A DNA stretch of 11,833 nucleotides, from positions 1 to 11,833 of the forward strand of contig DATDVL010000066.1 of the NCBI GenBank assembly GCA_035290025.1. The letters run 5' to 3'. The position numbers were made by a program, and so were the translations under genes. Below, piece after piece: positions 1 to 6,050 of the stretch (the stretch's first letter is position 1; the number at the start of each line of letters is the position of its first letter). The notes under the pieces are model-generated. The model was not told the origin of the DNA, did not search any database, and saw only the letters and a list, made by a program, of their open reading frames with translations. This DNA is from DATDVL01 sp035290025. GTDB lineage: Archaea; Nanobdellota; Nanobdellia; SCGC-AAA011-G17; DATDVL01.

Positions 1-1152
1 TAGTCCGTTGAATTCTCCTGAGTTGTAGAGTATACCATAATCTTCGTATGCTTTGTCTTCTTTCCAGATGCTTCCGTCTTTTGGTTTGAGTACAGGTTGT
101 AAGGGTATGTTATACTTTTTTGCGAATTCATAGTCTCGCTGGTCATGCGCGTCTGCCATGACAATACCTGTTCCGTAGTCTTTCAAGACAAAGTTTGCTA
201 GGTAAACAGGTATGTCTTTTCCTGTTGCTGGGTTAATAGCATATGTTCCTGTGAAGAATCCTTCTTTTGATTCGTCTACTTTTTCTGTGGTGCGAGTCAT
301 GGTTTTTATGAATGTTAATCCTTGCTTTTCTTGGGGTGTTTTTTTGAGGAGTTCTAATGCTTGGGGGTGGTCGGGTGCCATAACGAGGAAAGTAACGCTG
401 AAGATAGTATCAATTCTTGTGGTATAGACTTCTAGGTGGTTATTGCTGTTCTTAAGTTTGAATTTTGCTAGTGTTCCTTCGCTTTTTCCTATCCAGTTTC
501 TTTGCATTATTTTTATGCGTTCTGGCCAGTCTAGTGTTTCAATGTCTTTGAGCAGTTCTTCTGCGTAAGCGGTTGTTTTGATGAACCATTGTTCTAAATT
601 TTTTGTATGTACAGGTGTTGTGGTATGTCTCCAGCAGTTTCCTTGGTGTACTTGTTCGTTTGCCAATACAGTATTGCATTCTGGGCACCAGTTGACGCTT
701 GCTTCTTTTCTGTAGACTAATCCTTTTTTGTAGAGTTGTAAGAATAAGTATTGGTTCCATTGGTAATAATCAGGATTACAGGTTGCTAACATCCTGTTCC
801 AGTCGTAGCTTAATCCCAGTGATTGTTGTTGTTTGATGAAGTTCTTGATGGCTTCTTCAGTGAATAGTTTCGGGTGGCTTTTGTTTTTTATGGCTGCATT
901 TTCTGCGGGTAGTCCAAAGGCATCATAACCCATCGGGTAGAGTACATGGTAGCCTTGCTTTCTTTTGAATCGTGCGTAAATGTCTCCTATAGTATAGTTA
1001 AATGCATGTCCCATGTGAAGTCCTGATCCGCTGGGGTAGGGGAACATTTCTAGGACATAGTACTTCTTTTTTTTGTGGTCTTCTTGGACATTAAATATGC
1101 CTGCTGCTGCCCACTTGTTCTGCCATTTTTGTTCTATTGCTGCGAAATCCAT
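1..1152 (-). CDS. leuS: Leucyl-tRNA synthetase, bacterial type, N-terminal 384 residues (runs off the left edge)
   Basis: Charges tRNA-Leu with leucine and edits mischarged tRNA in the cytoplasm. The frame is open from ATG at 1152 to base 1, giving 384 residues of a family usually 800-900 long; the KMSKS loop and anticodon-binding part lie outside the window. Visible landmarks: class I HIGH motif as HMGH (residues 46-49) after FPYPSGSG; GYDAFGLPAENAA (75-87); a zinc-module-like set WCPEC (155-159) with CWRH (173-176); WFIKTTAYAEELL (189-201); RNWIGKSEG (218-226); then the CP1 editing domain with TTRIDT (244-249) and GTGIVMADAHDQRD (327-340), which keeps the Asp used in editing. The zinc module precedes CP1, which is the bacterial arrangement; archaeal/eukaryotic LeuRS places CP1 differently. 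CP1 has TTRIDT and MADAHD where typical bacteria have TTRPDT and MAVPGHD. A TATA box 26 nt upstream predicts a leaderless mRNA. Confidence 0.96.
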   Translation of the reverse strand, partial: MDFAAIEQKWQNKWAAAGIFNVQEDHKKKKYYVLEMFPYPSGSGLHMGHAFNYTIGDIYARFKRKQGYHVLYPMGYDAFGLPAENAAIKNKSHPKLFTEEAIKNFIKQQQSLGLSYDWNRMLATCNPDYYQWNQYLFLQLYKKGLVYRKEASVNWCPECNTVLANEQVHQGNCWRHTTTPVHTKNLEQWFIKTTAYAEELLKDIETLDWPERIKIMQRNWIGKSEGTLAKFKLKNSNNHLEVYTTRIDTIFSVTFLVMAPDHPQALELLKKTPQEKQGLTFIKTMTRTTEKVDESKEGFFTGTYAINPATGKDIPVYLANFVLKDYGTGIVMADAHDQRDYEFAKKYNIPLQPVLKPKDGSIWKEDKAYEDYGILYNSGEFNGL

Positions 1153-1173
1153 GGTTGTATTCTGGTTAAGAGC

Positions 1174-1182
1174 ATTTTAAAG
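1174..1182 (-). promoter_or_regulatory. TATA box for leuS
   Basis: CTTTAAAAT on the minus strand is centred about 26 nt upstream of the leuS ATG at 1152. Archaeal transcription normally starts about 25 nt downstream of the TATA centre, so the mRNA would begin at or next to the start codon. No Shine-Dalgarno sequence is present. Confidence 0.6.
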
Positions 1183-1228
1183 GCTTTTCTGTAGGGTTAA
1201 AATGTAGTGAAGTTATTCATCACATGTT

Positions 1229-1238
1229 TTTATATAAA
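1229..1238 (+). promoter_or_regulatory. TATA box for the lipoprotein-like gene
   Basis: TTTATATAAA is a near-consensus archaeal TATA box centred about 26 nt before the ATG at 1259, predicting a leaderless transcript. A second A/T element (GATATATAAAG, 1247-1257) lies too close to the ATG to drive this start. Confidence 0.6.
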
Positions 1239-1258
1239 AAACAGTTGATATATAAAGT

Positions 1259-1741
1259 ATGTTCCGTTGGGAGAAGTGTTGTAGGCAGGGTCTAGTTGCT
1301 TTGGTAGCGAGTAGTGTTTTGGGTTGTGCTTCTCCATTATTTGATGAGAAGGGTAAGCCTTATTTGGCTTTTGATGCTGAAGATAGAGATATTAATGTTT
1401 TTGATCCTCGGTATAAAAGTATGGGTGGTGTGACGTCTGTTGAGGGTACGATTTGGTGTTGGTATAAGTGGTTTGGTGTGCGTGTTCTATTGAAACATCA
1501 GAAACGTGATGGTAGTGATGAGCGTGTGTTGATGATTGATGAGTGGTGTAAAAAGAGGTTTAATTATGTGTATCGTTGTTCTTCTCAGGATGAATTATTG
1601 ATGATTGGTGGTGAAGATGAGACTCATGATGAAGAAAAGATTTTTTTGGCTCGTCAGCATATGGAAGATTTTACGCACATTTTTGATTTGTGGTCATATG
1701 TGAAAAGAGCTGAAGTTTTAACTGCGGAGAAGAATAAGTAA
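1259..1741 (+). CDS. Putative secreted lipoprotein of unknown function (160 aa)
   Basis: No family recognised. The N-terminus has basic residues (R3, K6, R10), a hydrophobic stretch (about 11-22) and a lipobox-like VLGC followed by ASP, so Cys23 is a candidate lipid-attachment site; export is inferred. The mature part (about 137 residues) is polar and aromatic-rich with a WCWYKW cluster (66-71). Cys67, Cys97 and Cys107 could form disulfides if it is exported. The C-terminal 40 residues look helical and charged. The gene lies between leuS (divergent) and tRNA-Arg (convergent), with only 4 nt between its TAA and the tRNA 3' end. ATG at 1259 is chosen because a TATA box sits at leaderless spacing. 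Two further cysteines (7 and 8) precede the hydrophobic stretch, so an N-anchored protein is an alternative. Confidence 0.7.
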   Translation: MFRWEKCCRQGLVALVASSVLGCASPLFDEKGKPYLAFDAEDRDINVFDPRYKSMGGVTSVEGTIWCWYKWFGVRVLLKHQKRDGSDERVLMIDEWCKKRFNYVYRCSSQDELLMIGGEDETHDEEKIFLARQHMEDFTHIFDLWSYVKRAEVLTAEKNK

Positions 1742-1745
1742 GTTA

Positions 1746-1820
1746 TGAGTCTGGCCGGATTTGAACCGGCGACTTCTGACTTAGAAGGTCAGCACTCTAT
1801 CCAAGCTGAGTTACAGACTC
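1746..1820 (-). tRNA. tRNA-Arg (anticodon UCU)
   Basis: A full 75-nt cloverleaf: acceptor GAGTCTG/CAGACTC, TA at positions 8-9, D-stem ACTC/GAGT, anticodon stem CTGAC/GTCAG around loop CTTCTAA (anticodon TCT, reads AGA), 5-nt variable loop, T-arm GCCGG-TTCAAAT-CCGGC and discriminator A. All stems pair perfectly. CCA is not encoded and there is no intron. The 3' end lies 4 nt from the stop of the convergent lipoprotein-like gene. Confidence 0.96.
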
Positions 1821-1843
1821 GTAATAATTGAGCAGAATTTTCG

Positions 1844-1853
1844 TTTTATAAAT
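1844..1853 (-). promoter_or_regulatory. TATA box for tRNA-Arg
   Basis: ATTTATAAAA on the minus strand is centred about 28 nt upstream of the mature tRNA 5' end at 1820, in the 43-nt gap after the winged-helix gene. The tRNA can therefore be transcribed separately from that gene. Confidence 0.6.
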
Positions 1854-1863
1854 ATGTTGTTCA

Positions 1864-2220
1864 TTACCAGTTTTCTTGATTGCCAGCATAACTGTCAAGA
1901 AGGTGTAAAGTTGCTTGATAAGTTCTTTCAGGTTCTTGAGTAGGCTGTGTAAGTGCTAATCGGTAGCGAGTATGATTAATGGTTATAAGTATATTAGGGT
2001 CGCGCAATTGTTCTTTAGTGGGTGTAGGTCTGATGTGTCGTTCTCTGATAAGATCAGCGAGAACAAGGGCAATTAACCCCTCAGTAGTATGTAATTCTGC
2101 ACTAAGCTGGACAATGTCCTCAGATACTCTTCGGCGAATAATAGCAAGTATACCTTTTTGTAGGCGTTGTTTTTCCGCAGCAGTTACTTGTGTTTTTGAG
2201 TCTTCTGTTGAGGTGTGCAT
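1864..2220 (-). CDS. Small winged-helix-like protein, unknown role (118 aa)
   Basis: No specific family recognised. After a polar N-terminus, residues about 18-66 read as three helices (KGILAIIRRR, EDIVQLSAEL, TEGLIALVLADLIRER). A beta-hairpin-like stretch follows (NILITINHTRYRLA, 76-89). Helix-helix-helix-wing is the pattern of winged helix-turn-helix DNA-binding proteins; this is a pattern-level guess. The last 25 residues are polar and helical. There is no signal peptide or membrane segment, so it should be cytoplasmic. ATG at 2220 fits a TATA centre 25 nt upstream (leaderless); that TATA is probably shared with the divergent tRNA-Cys. It lies upstream of tRNA-Arg on the same strand. Confidence 0.72.
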   Translation of the reverse strand: MHTSTEDSKTQVTAAEKQRLQKGILAIIRRRVSEDIVQLSAELHTTEGLIALVLADLIRERHIRPTPTKEQLRDPNILITINHTRYRLALTQPTQEPERTYQATLHLLDSYAGNQENW

Positions 2221-2240
2221 AATGGCACGTGAGCGAAAGT

Positions 2241-2249
2241 CTTTAAAAG
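2241..2249. promoter_or_regulatory. Near-palindromic TATA box shared by tRNA-Cys and the winged-helix gene
   Basis: CTTTAAAAG contains the self-complementary core TTTAAA. Its centre (2245) is 25 nt from the minus-strand ATG at 2220 and 29 nt from the plus-strand tRNA start at 2274. Both spacings fit archaeal start sites, so one TBP site could serve both directions. TTTTATC at 2251-2257 is a weaker alternative for the tRNA. Confidence 0.5.
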
Positions 2250-2273
2250 GTTTTATCTTTGGGTCTTTTATAC

Positions 2274-2348
2274 GGCTAGGTAGCCAAGCCCGGTTAAGGC
2301 AACCGCCTGCAGAGCGGTCATTTGGGGGTTCAAATCCCTCCCTAGCCT
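2274..2348 (+). tRNA. tRNA-Cys (anticodon GCA)
   Basis: A 75-nt cloverleaf: acceptor GGCTAGG/CCTAGCC, D-stem GCC/GGC closed by an A-A mismatch, anticodon stem ACCGC/GCGGT around loop CTGCAGA (anticodon GCA), T-arm GGGGG-TTCAAAT-CCCTC with one G-U pair, and discriminator T. U73 is the expected identity base of tRNA-Cys. CCA is not encoded. The 3' end overlaps the last 7 bases of the convergent membrane-protein gene. Confidence 0.96.
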
Positions 2349-2881
2349 TTTTTTATGAAAGAAGAAAGTAGCTGAAAAGTAGTCCCAAGTATAGAGAAAA
2401 AAATAGCAAGAGAAAGGTATATGCTTTTCTTTAACATCAATGATCTTTCTTTGTCAGCAACTTCACGTAACTTCATTACTACAGGTCCAGAAGAATAAGA
2501 ATTTACTTCCGATTGTAACTGATTATAATCAAGGGTGTCCCAATAATTGTACAACGAGGGTTCTGGTCCTACTGAAGCAATAGTCTGAAGTTGTTTAAGT
2601 TGAGTTCTAAGAAGATTTTGTAGTTCCTCAAGGCCTGAAAGAAAATCAGGATCAGAAATATTGTAATAACCAAGTTTATTAAAAGATTTCATAATTCTAA
2701 AATCAAGAAGCGCAGTAAAAGAAGCTTGATTTGCGAGTATTCTACTGACATCAGCATTTCGAATAAATTCTTGTTGAAAACCAATATGCTTGTCTACAAG
2801 GGGTATACAAACAGAAAATAATATCAAGGCAATAATTTGAAAGAACATGCCTAGAATTAGAAATCGCTTATCTTTTTTCAT
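2342..2881 (-). CDS. Two-pass membrane protein with a helical external domain, unknown function (179 aa)
   Basis: No family recognised. A hydrophobic segment at about residues 7-27 follows MKKDKR, and a second at about 152-174 precedes the C-terminal IKKG. With positive charges at both ends, both termini are probably cytoplasmic, leaving about 120 helix-rich residues outside. The layout (N-in, helical external domain, C-in) recalls small sensor-like receptors, but no cytoplasmic signalling domain follows. A conserved-looking PEPSLYNYWDTL lies at about 106-117. The ATG at 2881 sits 26 nt from a TATA box. The TAG stop (2342-2344) lies within the 3' acceptor strand of the convergent tRNA-Cys, so the two genes overlap by 7 nt. 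Confidence 0.75.
   Translation of the reverse strand: MKKDKRFLILGMFFQIIALILFSVCIPLVDKHIGFQQEFIRNADVSRILANQASFTALLDFRIMKSFNKLGYYNISDPDFLSGLEELQNLLRTQLKQLQTIASVGPEPSLYNYWDTLDYNQLQSEVNSYSSGPVVMKLREVADKERSLMLKKSIYLSLAIFFSILGTTFQLLSSFIKKG
2348..2354 (+). terminator. T-run terminator of tRNA-Cys
   Basis: Seven T residues begin at the discriminator base. A T-run directly after a tRNA is enough for termination by archaeal RNA polymerase. On the other strand the same bases encode the C-terminal lysines of the convergent gene. Confidence 0.55.
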
Positions 2882-2900
2882 AAGAAGAGCAAATAATAAG

Positions 2901-2910
2901 TACTATAAAA
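2901..2910 (-). promoter_or_regulatory. TATA box for the 179-aa membrane protein
   Basis: TTTTATAGTA on the minus strand is centred about 26 nt upstream of the ATG at 2881, again predicting a leaderless mRNA separate from the operon that ends at 2933. Confidence 0.5.
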
Positions 2911-2932
2911 ACCTAATCAGGAGTTAAGGTAT

Positions 2933-3577
2933 TCAGGTTGATACAAGTTCTGCTCTCGGTTTTCGTGATTGTTTTGTGTTAGAACATGAAGATAGTAGTT
3001 TGAAAAGTTCTTGTTGTTTTGTTGATGCCCACATGGTTGGGTGTTCCAAGATGGCTCTTAATATTGTTGTGTCTTCTCGTTCTTCTATGTGATAAATAGG
3101 CCATGACAAGTATAGTTCAAGGTGTTGTCGTTCTGATATTCCGAGAACGTGTTCTGTGCTTCCTTCGGGTAGGATCAAGGGTAATTCTCCTATGGATTCT
3201 TTAATCATATCTGATAGGGTTGCGGTGTCTCGGAATCTTACTAACCCACAAAAAGATCTTCCTATGCCTGCTGTGGGTAAGCGGTGTTCTTCTCCTAAGT
3301 AATGTCGGTAACTTACTCCTGCTTGGATGTCTCGATAAGATTTAGCAGTCCCATAATATTCTTTGAGCCACTTATAACATACTCTATCTTTGCGTATGAG
3401 TGCAGGAATATTCATCCAGTAGTGTTCTCCTAAACATTCCAGAATTCTTGGTCCGTGAACAATAGTAATGAATGTTTGTGCTGGTTGCTGTACGAGTAAG
3501 CCATCTTTTTCTTCCACAGGTCCTGCAGGTAGTTCGATGATGCGTGTTCCTCGTGCGTAAAGTATGCGTGTGGTCAT
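2933..3577 (-). CDS. Unknown soluble protein, distal gene of a two-gene operon (214 aa)
   Basis: No family recognised. It has no signal peptide and no membrane segment, so it is probably cytoplasmic. The first 45 residues are beta-like (ILYARGTRIIELPAG, TFITIVHGPRIL), followed by aromatic, charged mixed alpha/beta sequence and a basic C-terminal tail (KQSRKPRAE). Cys48, Cys67, Cys109 and Cys197 show no metal-site spacing. Its ATG overlaps the TGA of the upstream reading frame (ATGA at 3574-3577), which indicates an operon with translational coupling. The upstream partner is interrupted by an in-frame stop 240 nt before this start, so expression of this gene may depend on reading through it or on independent initiation. 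A TAA lies three codons after its TGA, in frame. Confidence 0.72.
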   Translation of the reverse strand: MTTRILYARGTRIIELPAGPVEEKDGLLVQQPAQTFITIVHGPRILECLGEHYWMNIPALIRKDRVCYKWLKEYYGTAKSYRDIQAGVSYRHYLGEEHRLPTAGIGRSFCGLVRFRDTATLSDMIKESIGELPLILPEGSTEHVLGISERQHLELYLSWPIYHIEEREDTTILRAILEHPTMWASTKQQELFKLLSSCSNTKQSRKPRAELVST

Positions 3578-3813
3578 GGTTGTAAGAGTGCTAATGCTTG
3601 TTCGTAGGTTATGGGTTTTATTTTTTCTTTATGGTAGTCTGCATCTTTAAAGAGTTTGGTAGCCACGACTAATTCTGGGATGAAGGTTACGTGTTCTTTG
3701 GGGTGGCGGTAGTTTTTGCCGTAGAGTCGTAAAAAGTTGCTGAAACAGCATTGTCGGTATCCTCCGATGAAAATGCTCGTGGTTACGGGTCTTCTGAAGT
3801 GTCTTCGTAGTGC
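3574..3813 (-). pseudogene. C-terminal 79 codons of the same gene, beyond an in-frame UGA
   Basis: This is the continuation, in the same frame, of the reading frame that stops at TGA 3814-3816. It runs 79 sense codons to a TGA at 3574-3576 that overlaps the next gene's ATG. It contains no ATG. Its only GTG is at codon 50, so it has no start of its own. It looks like real protein (FIGGYRQCCF, HVTFIPELVVATKLF), and its codons show the A/C-ending third-position bias of the other minus-strand genes. Together with the upstream part it would make a 198-residue product. The TGA may be a true nonsense mutation, a sequencing error, or a read-through/recoding site. UGA acts as a normal stop elsewhere in the window. 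Confidence 0.6.
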
Positions 3814-4170
3814 TCATTCTTGGGTGAAACAGGCAAGGTTATCTTTCCAGTCAATGGGTCGTACTTCGGGCGGTCTTTTGTTAGGTAGTGGGTAGCCGAA
3901 GCTATCAGTCACAATAGTGGTTAGTTCTGGTCGTTTTCTCCAGTCAAATCGTCGGTCGAGCACGAGTTCTTGTTCTGTTTGTAGTAATCCTAAAAATGCT
4001 ACTTCACACCCGTTTCGGTAATAGAATACGTTATGGTCTGCACGCAATGCTGTTCGTACGAGTCTTCCAATGCTTAAGTCGCGTGTTCGTATTTCTTCAG
4101 GGGTTTTTCTTTCAAGTGCTTCTGCTGTTTTGTAGACGTAAGGATGGATAATATGTAAGGAGGTAGTCAT
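3814..4170 (-). CDS. Unknown protein, N-terminal part of a UGA-interrupted gene (118 aa to the UGA)
   Basis: No family recognised. It is soluble, basic and aromatic (TALRADHNVFYYRNG at 43-57, RRFDWRKRPELTTI at 73-86), without signal or membrane segments. ATG 4170 is chosen over the upstream in-frame ATG at 4242, because the longer form would add a low-complexity poly-Phe stretch read from the T-rich spacer and would run into the preceding gene. The start lies 31 nt after the stop of the surface-protein gene, across a T-rich tract, so it may have its own weak promoter (AATAAAAACT near 4198-4207) or be read by run-through. The frame continues beyond the TGA for 79 sense codons, so this is probably only 60% of the intended protein. 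Confidence 0.6.
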   Translation of the reverse strand: MTTSLHIIHPYVYKTAEALERKTPEEIRTRDLSIGRLVRTALRADHNVFYYRNGCEVAFLGLLQTEQELVLDRRFDWRKRPELTTIVTDSFGYPLPNKRPPEVRPIDWKDNLACFTQE

Positions 4171-4201
4171 TATAAAAAAGAAAAAAAGAAAAGAGAAGTT
4201 T
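4171..4201 (-). terminator. Pyrimidine/T-rich terminator tract after the 557-aa surface protein
   Basis: On the minus strand the 31-nt spacer directly after the TAA at 4202 is almost all T and C with several T-runs, the usual form of an archaeal terminator. It lies immediately before the next ATG, so termination may be partial. Confidence 0.4.
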
Positions 4202-5875
4202 TTATTCTTCTCGTTTTCTGAAGATAAACCACAAGATGACAATGACTGCTACGATGAGCAGGACATCAATCAGTACCCAGAATCCTGTGCTTCCTACGAA
4301 GTCTCCAGTTGCTGGTGTTGCTTGTGCTTGTCCTTCTACTTTTACCGTTACGGTTTCGCTTCCAACGATTTTTCCGCTGCTGGCAACGTTGATTGCCGCG
4401 CTGTATTCTCCCATGGTTGCGTCTTCTTTGAGTCGCACGTTGAGGAATACAGTGGATGTTTGTCCGCTGTTCAAGCTGACGGTTTTTTCAGTTACTGGTT
4501 GTGCAAAGTCTTCACCATTTTCGAAGCTTATCATGTAAGTTTTCATGCCCGTCATGGTATTGGTTATCTTGACAGGTATGCTTACTAAACTTCCTGGTTG
4601 GCTGGTGTAGCTTGTTTTGCTTACCATAACTGCTGGTTGGTCTGTGACTGCTGGTTCTTCTGCTTCTACAGTTCCACACAAATTATTTATTTGTATGATT
4701 TCGCTGTCGCTTGCTTTGGTGTTGTCGTAGAATGTTCGTACTTGGAGTACGTGTGCTCCTGCGGCTAGTCCGTCAGGCACAGGAATATCGAATACTTCTG
4801 TGCTGCTGTCGTCTTCATCCAATTCGAGGTTGCTGATTTTTTTGAGGAAGTTGAGGGTTCGTCCTTCTATTTCTACAGCTGCTTCGTCTTCGTTGGATGT
4901 TCCTAGGTTGAGCAAGTCTATGGCTACTTGGAAGCTTTTGTCGCTGCACGTGATGTCTTGTGGTGCTATGGTTACGTCGCGAACGCTGATATCATGGTTT
5001 TCTCGTTCGACTTTGAGGTCGAAGGTTATGAGGTTTCCATGGCGTGCTCCGTTGACATCGTCACCGTCTACGGCGAGTGTACATTTTATGCTTCCATCTT
5101 TTGCATCTTCGTTGAATTCTACTTCAAACGTATAAGTTTGTTTTTCGTCTTCAGAGATGTCTTGTTCATTGTCATCATCGTTGATGTCAATGTCGTCTTC
5201 ATCGTCGCAGGTGAAGTCCATTTGTGCGTCGTTCACTTCAAGGTTGCTTTTCTTGCTTGCAGTGTTTTCTGCTTCAATGTCAAATGAGAGTATGTCACCG
5301 GGTTTGATGTTTTTTACGTCGTCGCTATCATCTAGGTTTTTTCTGTCTCTATTGTTGGTTTCCACTTTTGCATCGTTGATGTTGATAACATTTTCTCGTT
5401 GCATGTAAATATCAAATACTGTTGGTGTTGATGCATCAGTGTAGGTAATTGTTGCTGTTGCTACTTTGAATGCTATTTCATTAAAGTTGCTGTCTATTGC
5501 ATCAAGTGTTTCTGGTATTCTTCCACTAATAGTAATTTGGAGTGTACTATTAGCTGTAGCTGTTGCTGCTGAAAGTGTCTTTCCGTTGGCATTTGATGTC
5601 AAATTAATGTCTGAAGAACTGAAGCCATTTGGACTAAAGGATATAGTATTAATAATATGGCTGGTCATATCAGAATTGACAAGTGTGATGACAACATCGT
5701 CGAGAACGTTTTGTTTATCTTCGTCATCGTGTTCTGGATTGCTTGATTCTTGGCTTTTTCCCCCAAGCGTTGGAGCGCTGCTGGAGAATGTTTCTTGTAC
5801 GCTTACTGCTGTTACGGCAGTTGCGAACATGGCCACTACAAGCAAACAAAGTGCTATAAGTGCTAATTTTTTCAT
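4202..5875 (-). CDS. Secreted, C-terminally anchored acidic surface protein, four-domain (COG1361/CARDB-like), paralogue 1 (557 aa)
   Basis: Probable envelope or S-layer-associated protein. Sec signal peptide at residues 1-23 (KK, hydrophobic core, AVTA-V cleavage). Four beta-rich Ig-like domains are suggested at about 57-162, 165-295, 296-401 and 415-515. A C-terminal anchor (about 531-551) ends in FRKREE. The second domain carries a highly acidic stretch (220-244), possibly a cation-binding loop. Beyond Cys10 in the signal peptide, the only cysteines are at 223/265 and 310/400, paired within domains 2 and 3. Domain 4 (IPVKITNT, NGEDFAQP, GQTSTVFLNV) matches domain 4 of the neighbouring 521-aa protein, which has the same layout, so they are paralogues. 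It sits downstream of that paralogue with its own promoter. COG1361/CARDB assignment rests on fold pattern; a specific S-layer role is inference. Confidence 0.85.
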   Translation of the reverse strand: MKKLALIALCLLVVAMFATAVTAVSVQETFSSSAPTLGGKSQESSNPEHDDEDKQNVLDDVVITLVNSDMTSHIINTISFSPNGFSSSDINLTSNANGKTLSAATATANSTLQITISGRIPETLDAIDSNFNEIAFKVATATITYTDASTPTVFDIYMQRENVININDAKVETNNRDRKNLDDSDDVKNIKPGDILSFDIEAENTASKKSNLEVNDAQMDFTCDDEDDIDINDDDNEQDISEDEKQTYTFEVEFNEDAKDGSIKCTLAVDGDDVNGARHGNLITFDLKVERENHDISVRDVTIAPQDITCSDKSFQVAIDLLNLGTSNEDEAAVEIEGRTLNFLKKISNLELDEDDSSTEVFDIPVPDGLAAGAHVLQVRTFYDNTKASDSEIIQINNLCGTVEAEEPAVTDQPAVMVSKTSYTSQPGSLVSIPVKITNTMTGMKTYMISFENGEDFAQPVTEKTVSLNSGQTSTVFLNVRLKEDATMGEYSAAINVASSGKIVGSETVTVKVEGQAQATPATGDFVGSTGFWVLIDVLLIVAVIVILWFIFRKREE

Positions 5876-5900
5876 AGTGTTCGAACCCCCTATGGTTTGA

Positions 5901-5909
5901 ATTTTATAG
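5901..5909 (-). promoter_or_regulatory. Proximal TATA box of the 557-aa surface protein
   Basis: CTATAAAAT on the minus strand is centred 30 nt upstream of the ATG at 5875, so a leader of about 4 nt is expected. Between TATA and ATG lies TAGGGGGTTC (5883-5892), also present in the paralogue's promoter. Confidence 0.55.
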
Positions 5910-5930
5910 GTAACAAGACTTAGTTACTAC

Positions 5931-5939
5931 TATTTAAAG
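5931..5939 (-). promoter_or_regulatory. Possible second, distal TATA box
   Basis: CTTTAAATA preceded by AACC (BRE-like position) on the minus strand would start transcription near 5909 and give a leader of about 34 nt. It would be a tandem promoter with the element at 5901-5909. Confidence 0.35.
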
Positions 5940-5955
5940 GTTACGGTAGAGGGTA

Positions 5956-5979
5956 AAAATGGACATAAATGACCATTTT
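5956..5979. repeat. Inverted repeat upstream of the surface-protein promoter
   Basis: Arms AAAATGG (5956-5962) and CCATTTT (5973-5979) are perfect 7-bp complements separated by 10 nt. The repeat lies about 20-45 bp beyond the distal TATA box, in the only 158-bp gene-free gap between the two paralogues. It could be an operator; function is unproven. Confidence 0.35.
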
Positions 5980-6018
5980 AGGGCGAAATAGAGTTCTATA
6001 AAAAGTAAAATGCTCTCC

Positions 6019-6050
6019 AAAAAAGAAGATATTCTAACGGGCTAAAGCCC
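6019..6050 (-). terminator. Terminator of the 521-aa surface protein
   Basis: On the minus strand a self-complementary GGGCTTTAGCCC (6039-6050) in the last codons is followed, after the TAG at 6034-6036, by a run of six T (6019-6024). A further T-rich stretch lies nearby (around 6000-6010). This makes co-transcription with the next gene less likely. Confidence 0.4.

Noticed and set aside
2274..2354. tRNA-Cys 3' end as an integration (att) site of a mobile element
   Set aside because: No integrase, transposase or second copy of the tRNA 3' end was seen in the window. The overlap is better explained by compact packing.
1979..2371. Plus-strand ORF covering the winged-helix gene and tRNA-Cys
   Set aside because: It runs straight through a perfect tRNA and is antisense to a gene with a better promoter and composition; it is a shadow.
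3814..3816. In-frame TGA as a selenocysteine codon
   Set aside because: There is no homologue to give a Cys at this place, no SECIS-like hairpin was apparent, and archaeal selenocysteine is known from few lineages. UGA is used as an ordinary stop by neighbouring genes. Kept as an unexplained interruption.
3647..3817. Alternative 56-codon ORF starting at an ATGA overlap with the 3814-3816 TGA
   Set aside because: The product is basic and rich in T, Q, R and P like a shadow frame, and it ends at 3647 without meeting the next gene. The in-frame continuation to 3574 has better codon bias and ends in an ATGA overlap with the next start.
4171..4242. N-terminal extension of the UGA-interrupted gene to ATG 4242
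   Set aside because: The extension reads through a T-rich spacer as poly-Phe and overlaps the end of the surface-protein gene. ATG 4170 gives a normal N-terminus.
4236..5900. Several plus-strand ORFs opposite the 557-aa surface protein
   Set aside because: They are Ser/Leu/Val-rich low-information translations of the antisense strand of an Asp/Thr-rich gene, with no promoter or start signal of their own.
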